From the NCBI GenBank assembly GCA_012861695.1, contig JAAOOA010000468.1, positions 248,001 through 312,000 of the forward strand: a stretch of 64,000 bases of DNA. The letters are read 5' to 3'. Positions 58,987-64,000 of this stretch are shown one piece after another (positions within the stretch are counted from its first letter, which is position 1; each line of letters begins with the position of its first letter). The position numbers and the translations under genes were made by a program. Under the pieces are notes generated by a model that worked only from the letters and a program-made list of their open reading frames with translations, was not told where the DNA came from and did no database searches. The stretch comes from Trematomus loennbergii (lineage: Eukaryota > Chordata > Actinopteri > Perciformes > Nototheniidae).

Positions 58987-59040
58987 TGTAATATTCTGTT
59001 CTATGGACATATAAGTGTCTACATAAACAGATGAAGCGGA
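58987..59040 (-). repeat. 5' LTR remnant, 54 bp
   Basis: Identical to 54778-54831. It is cut at GAAGCGGA and joined to host unit sequence GGGCAAG with a 2 bp overlap. Confidence 0.9.
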
Positions 59041-59096
59041 GGGCAAGATACGTTTTCCCATCATGGGGGGGAAACTCTTCAGACATTCAAAGCACG

Positions 59097-60044
59097 AGAC
59101 CTGGGGCCTCATTTATAAAGCTTTGCGTAGGATTCACGTGGAAGGTGGCTTACGTAGGACAAAGCAATAAATACGCACAGACATTTCCCGATTCATTAAA
59201 CACAGCGTACCGGCGTAGGACTTGCGTGCCGGCACGTCCTACGCCGGTTTCCCTTTTTATAAATCACAATCAACTCGCAATGCGGCGCAGCTTTTGCGGG
59301 CTTCACGTAACTCTCATCTGTGCCTATAAATAGTCAAAGAAACGCCCCGTATTAATATTCATTCAGACTGACTGCAGGAAGAAGATCGCAGGAAATGCCG
59401 ACAGAACAGCTAAAAAAGACATTTCACACAGAGTCAGATTTTGGTTCTTTTGGGGAGGTCGAGACAAATCACATTGGTTCAAACTGCGTCCACCAAACAG
59501 AGTAGCAGCATGGAGGTCGGATCGTCACCAAAATAAATAAGTGGTCCGAAAAGTTAAGTTAAAGTGAACGCTACACGGCGTCAGTTTAAAGTAATTCTGT
59601 CTTTCTGCTTACCGCATCATTTATGAGAATACCTTTCTTAACAAGAGAACATCATCGAGGGGTGATCAATAACATTTCCGTTTTTATGTATTTCTCCAAT
59701 GTGTGTGTGCACTGAGGAGTCTCAAACAGGCGTTTGTTTCATCATTTTAAGATTGGCTTCAATCAAGTTTTGCAAAGTAATTCTTCATATTTGATAAATG
59801 AGAGGTAACATTTTATTGATATTATTTCCACATATTTCTCTCCATTCTTCCTTCTGCCAACGGTGTCGCAGTTTCTCGTCTCTCCCGTTGTTGTGCGTAC
59901 CGCGTACGGATGGGTCAGAGCGTGCGTGGAGGACCGCACATTTCCCCCTCAAGTTAATTTTTTATAAATCGCAAACAGTGCGTAGAAACTGGCGTAAGCC
60001 ATCTTTTGAGCGGACGCACCGTTTATAAATGAGGCCCCAGGTCT
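59097..60044. mobile_element. Harbinger-like MITE in intron 1, U7 copy
   Basis: Same ends as in U1. It lacks about 9 bp near 59569 (GTGAACGCTACACGG). Confidence 0.72.
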
Positions 60045-60659
60045 GTTACAAGCAATGTGTTTTTAATATGGTGTTTTACTCCAAGTTGTAATAGTTTTGA
60101 AGCAACTTGTAGGTGTTTTGCAGAGTGTAGAAGTGCTCATAACCAGCCGAGCAACCCGGGGACTGGCTATGGACGTTTGCTCACTTTCTTCTAGCTCTTA
60201 TTATTCTTTATAACATCTGTTCTTGTGTTTAATCCATAGAGCTGAGTATGAGCGTTCCCCCTCCTGGATGGAGCCAGGAGGATCTATTACTCTGTCAAAG
60301 TAAGCCTGGGTTTGAACCTTTTTTAATGCTATATTGAATTGGTGTTTGAGCAACTCTTAAGTTGCGTTTGGTTTTTAAAAGTCTACTGTCCTCTAGTGCT
60401 TTTTTAGTTTTCTTTTCTGTCAATAGTTCTCTTGTGTGCAGATTGTGGGCAACATCATTGACCAAGTGCTTGTGTTACAGGCTCCTCTCCCTCTGGGGAA
60501 CCTTGTCTGCTTTCAGTGGAGGGACTGCACCGGGTGACACTTTGAAAGGGTGAGGAAACTAACTCTCACTGTAATCATTTTGTAGAAGTTGTGCTTTGAG
60601 TAGTGTGTGCTTTTGTTCTCTTTGTGTCCCTCACAGTTAGCAGGCATTGTGACCTAGTG

Positions 60660-61731
60660 CAGGGGTTTCCAACCCCCGGTCCGCGGACCGGTACCGGGCC
60701 GCGGAGGTGTTACTGCCGGGCCGCGAAATAGCTGTGAGTTTATCGTAATATTTGCAGAATTATAAATATATAAAAATATTTTATCATAATATTTTTTTCA
60801 AAAAGTGTTTAATTTTCGCACCTATGCCACCAGTCATATTATTTCATCCAGTAGCTAGTTAATCTTTCACCAGAAAACCGTTGAAAATGGCTTTTATGAT
60901 GTTCCGAGGGATTCGGCGGCTCAGCCTAAGGTCTCAGCCTCTTGTGCGCACGAGCATGTTACCGGTGCGCCAAGTAGGAAGAGGAGCGCACAGGAGACAA
61001 CCGTTTGATTGCAGACTGTTGTGTTTATGTGGGGAAATGGTGGTGTATACATTATTTGAGATATATTTCAAACTCGGACTTCATTTTAAGGACATGTCGG
61101 CCAGGGGTGTAGAGGAGCTATTTGTTTAGCACCGGATTGGCAAAACAGGAGAGTAAACCAGTCTGCCTTGATCTATGAATTAATGTCCGGGACTCTCACG
61201 GTATCTGCTGCCCGCAGCTGCTTTATAGAAGGAAACCCTCCTTCACTTCATGACATGGCTGCAGCATCAGGAGGCAGCGGGACGTATACTCGGTAAAGAG
61301 CTGTGCCTTTTTACGCACCGCCTTCGTTGTGTTTAACTTAATCAGAACAGTTTAAGAGTGACTGCAGGCTGCTACGTGTTAACCACACACACCTCTACAC
61401 ACATCTCTACACACACACACACACACCTCTACACACACCTCTACACACATCGAACTGCCCGATTACTCCCCCTTTTAGTAGTTTTATGAAGGAGATGTCC
61501 AGTCAGTCACCAAGGCGCATGATGTGTGTGTGTATGTGCTCTGCTCAGCTCAGCTCTGTGTGTTCGGTGTGTTTGTGTCTGTCCGACACCGGCATATATG
61601 CGGCTGTTCCCAAAGTAAATTAGTTTAATCTTAATCTCGATGTAGTGCTAAATGCCGTCGGAGTGCACCGGAACGAACGACACTATCATAATATCTTCTG
61701 AAAACAAATTCCAGTGACACACACGCGCGCA

Positions 61732-61807
<76 letters not shown>

Positions 61808-62113
61808 TGCGCCTTCTCCTCGTTTTCCCAGCATTCACTGGATTATCCGTAAATCATACAAACAAAACGTTGATTTATCTGTTTTCCCGTTTTGGTTTAA
61901 AAACTGAACAACGTTGGTTCTTTTTTAAACTTTGTTAATATGTTTTGGATGCATATTGTTCTAGTATTTGTTCAGGCTGTTACATACAATTAGCCTCTGT
62001 TGCTACCTGCTGGTGGTGAGTAAATATTAAAATCAGTTAAAATTGACAACTGGTCCGCGATTTTTTTTTAATGTATCTACCGGTCCTTGGCACAATAAAG
62101 GTTGGGAACCCTG
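60660..62113. mobile_element. Non-autonomous hAT element, 1454 bp
   Basis: Flanked by the perfect 8 bp duplication ACCTAGTG (60652-60659 and 62114-62121); the empty site is present in all other units. The termini CAGGGGTTTCCAACC and GGTTGGGAACCCTG are imperfect inverted repeats. The subterminal GGTCCGCGGACCGG palindrome is typical of a common vertebrate hAT family. It has no transposase and contains a long (CA)n run. Confidence 0.92.
61727..61804. repeat. (CA)n microsatellite
   Basis: About 36 CA units, preceded by a CACGCGCGCACGCG stretch, with shorter interrupted CA runs at 61386-61450. Open frames across it are meaningless repeats. Confidence 0.95.
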
Positions 62114-62582
62114 ACCTAGTGGACCAGACCTGCCCATCTGAGGAGGGGAAACCCACCATGTCATAGTGTAAAGTATGTTCACCCTGTTACCCGTTGACAG
62201 CTGCTGAACATTGACATGTTAACATGTGTATTTGTGAAATAAAGCTGCTTTCTATTTGCTCATGAATGCCTCTGTTATTGTCCTCGTGAAGGGAAGCCCC
62301 AACATCTGCAAAACAACTTTGGATTTAGATTGAGGGTCCACAGGTTCCTCCATCCCCTCAACAGGAGTTGGTGTAGTCAGCTCATATTAAAGGGGACCAC
62401 AGTTACCACATATGCATCAGAGAGGGTGTTTTCACTGTTGGCCTAATATATGATTGGTCAACTGAACTTGGCAACACTAAACACAAGCACACCTTAACAT
62501 GAGCAGAAACAGACGACCTGCTCACCTGGAGATGTCGCACTAAACCTTCTCTACGTTTTTGACAAGGAGTAAATTATATTAA

Positions 62583-63401
62583 AGGAGAGGTGTCATGGCC
62601 ATTTCCACTGATCATAATTCCATTGTAGAGGTATACTAAAATAGATTTATACTGTGCATCTCTCCAAACTCACATTGGTTTCTCAAACAGCATCTCTGTA
62701 AACTACTTGTATTCACTGAATTTCACTCTCTGCCTTTAACGGCTCGTTGTAGCTCCAAAAGCTCCAGCCCCCACCCTCCCTGTGAGCACAGTGTGCTCTG
62801 ATTGGTCGGGACGTTGTGAATCGCGCTGAGCTCCGTGGAGGTGTTGCTTCCTTGTTTAGGATACATAGCGAAACACAGCCAAACTCATCCTGAGCACACA
62901 CAAACTCACATCCGAAGTAAAAACAATAAGTGTGGCTTGATATTGAGTAAGAAAAAGGTTGATAAACGCTGTGAGAATGGGTCTGCAGAGAGAATTTTGC
63001 CGCGATCCCAACTGTTATCAGCCTGCAGCCAGGGAGGAGAAATCAGCTGAGCTGCCTGCTCCCTGCACACAGATGTGTGTGTGAGGAAGTCCGTGGATCG
63101 GTCAATTTGGACCAATCAGCGGGGGCTTAACGTAACGGCTCCGCGGACGTAACGTAACGGCTCTTCGGGATTGGTCCATTTCGTTCCGGGTACCGCATGA
63201 CATCAGGCGGTACCCGGAAGAATCAAATGGCCAGTGACGTATCTCCAACGAGGCGTTTTGGGAGGTATTTTCTGTGTTAGAGTTTTACTCGCTACAGGGT
63301 GTACTTTGAGGGTTTTGACTCTGCACACCGTTTACATGCATAAAAACCTTCATAACACACAAGGGGACGGGTAATAACCGGAAAAGCATGACATGGGAGC
63401 T
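62583..63401. mobile_element. TTAA-target DNA element, 819 bp, U7
   Basis: TTAA at 62579-62582 and 63402-63405. Near-identical to the U6 element, with a 13 bp tandem-like addition near 63091 (CCGTGGATCGGTC). Confidence 0.78.
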
Positions 63402-63530
63402 TTAAATCAAATGTTGGCAGTGCTAAACATTGCCAGACCAAAACAAATGTTCTTTACAATCTCCAGAAGATGTTGGTCTGTTTTTAAAACGCTTTCTAGC
63501 AAGTGAAGACCAAGCTGCCCATCACACTGA

Positions 63531-64000
63531 GGCCCCGGCTCCACGAGGACGAAAACTGGTTGAATCCGCATATTTCTCATGCGTATAGCCCTCTAAGCTC
63601 CACGACGCCGTAAGGGAAACGTAGAAACAGACCCCGCAAACGACAACGGGTCCAAAGGTGGATAGATCTGGGAACAGAGCGCTCTGGGGGGTCCAACGGG
63701 GCCGTGGAGTCGCCTATACGGTCATTCGTTTTCATAGCCCCGCCTCTCCCCCGCAGGGTTGCTATCGTGCTCCAGTCGCTACTGACCATGCTACAGTTCT
63801 TTGTGCAACATTACAGTAGCTCCTCCTTGAATTCAGATTATTTATCTTCATCTCGATATGGACATAAACGCGAGTGAAGTCTAATCTGACAGGACGGAGA
63901 CACGCAGCTCCTGCCGCTGTGATGCAGCGGGAGCAAAACACACACTTCAGATCATCACCCTTAGCTATTTTAATTACCTCTCAAACTACCTAAACTAGTT
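63531..64000. mobile_element. Harbinger-like element, left part, cut by window end
   Basis: Begins with the same GGCCCCGGCTCCACGAGGAC terminus and flanking CACACTGA as at 46708 and follows that copy to the window end. Whether it also contains the hAT cannot be seen. Confidence 0.8.

Larger units (their letters stand above)
54778..59040 (-). mobile_element. Ty3/Gypsy-type LTR retrotransposon, defective
   Basis: Minus-strand orientation. The 3' LTR (54778-54948) is complete; the 5' LTR survives only as its last 54 bp (58987-59040). Order from the 5' end: primer binding site, gag with CCHC knuckles, protease, reverse transcriptase, RNase H, integrase, polypurine tract, which is the Ty3/Gypsy order. 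Compared with U2, about 206 bp of the host unit (equivalent to 12601-12806) and 117 bp of the 5' LTR are missing at the right junction, so a deletion followed insertion. No target duplication can be read. The protease and CCHC style suggest a Mag-like lineage, with low certainty. Confidence 0.92.
60240..62260 (+). pseudogene. Four-exon gene, U7 copy, exon 1 lost and exon 4 interrupted
   Basis: Exon 2 60240-60299 (ATG 60248) and exon 3 60481-60549 remain with their splice sites. Exon 3 lacks one G, breaking the ORF. Exon 4 starts at 60637 and is split by a hAT element at 60660; its rest with AATAAA (62238-62243) follows at 62122. Promoter and exon 1 were deleted with the LTR rearrangement, so this copy should not be transcribed from its own start. 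Confidence 0.6.
50726..63530. repeat. Tandem array unit U7 with LTR element and hAT insertions
   Basis: Seventh unit, expanded by insertions. Fold-back 51048-52222, gene-poor spacer with (TA)n near 53482-53503, broken lectin 54188-54654, LTR element 54778-59040 replacing the plus-strand half of the promoter, MITE 59097-60044, exons 2-4 of the plus-strand gene from 60240, a non-autonomous hAT element 60660-62113, TTAA-target element 62583-63401, and the start of another Harbinger-like element at 63531. Stretches between these hold no gene I can see. Confidence 0.94.

Noticed and set aside
61631..61938. Frames across the (CA)n run
   Set aside because: Simple-repeat translation only.
1..64000. 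CRISPR arrays, tRNA or rRNA genes, bacterial signals
   Set aside because: None found. The direct repeats present are transposons, microsatellites and the 6.4 kb tandem units.

Overview
This is eukaryotic, almost certainly teleost fish, DNA. There are no operons or prokaryotic genes. The evidence is spliced genes with GT/AG introns and AATAAA signals, a fish-type secreted C-type lectin, and several DNA transposon and retrotransposon families of kinds common in fish. I cannot name the species. The backbone is a tandem array of seven copies (U1-U7) of a unit of about 6.4 kb: U1 2093-8555, U2 8556-14983, U3 14984-27038, U4 27039-33226, U5 33227-39693, U6 39694-50725, U7 50726-63530. The window starts and ends inside the array. 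Each complete unit holds, left to right: a short spacer; a large fold-back element with GC-rich inverted arms; a gene-poor spacer with a (TA)n run; an intronless C-type lectin gene on the minus strand; a compact promoter with a TATA box on each side and CRE plus E-box sites between them; and, on the plus strand, a small four-exon transcription unit whose first intron contains a Harbinger-like MITE and which ends in an AATAAA signal. The lectin (155 aa, signal peptide, EPN and WND calcium/mannose motifs) is intact and identical at protein level in U2, U4, U5 and U6, and broken in U1, U3 and U7. The plus-strand unit has a 41-codon ORF spanning three exons, intact in U1, U4, U5 and U6. I do not recognise its product. 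It may be a micropeptide gene or a non-coding host-type transcript. Younger insertions decorate the array. In U3 a 5.7 kb L1/Tx1-like LINE (19090-24752) sits inside exon 1 of the plus-strand gene, in sense orientation. In U7 a Ty3/Gypsy-type LTR element (54778-59040) sits in the divergent promoter, followed by a deletion that removed exon 1, and a 1.45 kb non-autonomous hAT element (60660-62113) sits in the last exon. U6 and U7 each end with a TTAA-target element and then a Harbinger-like element with 20 bp inverted repeats (46708-50724, and from 63531 to the window end). The complete Harbinger-like copy has a 3 kb ZBED-type hAT transposon (47623-50632) nested within it. The right part of the same nested composite opens the window (1-2092). 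Diagnostic variants show that U1/U5/U7 and U2/U4/U6 form two alternating types over much of the left half, but the right halves of U6 and U7 are closest to each other. The array has therefore been shuffled by unequal exchange or conversion. Many copy differences are single-base indels in homopolymers, especially around the LINE in U3, so some apparent frameshifts may be sequencing or assembly errors.
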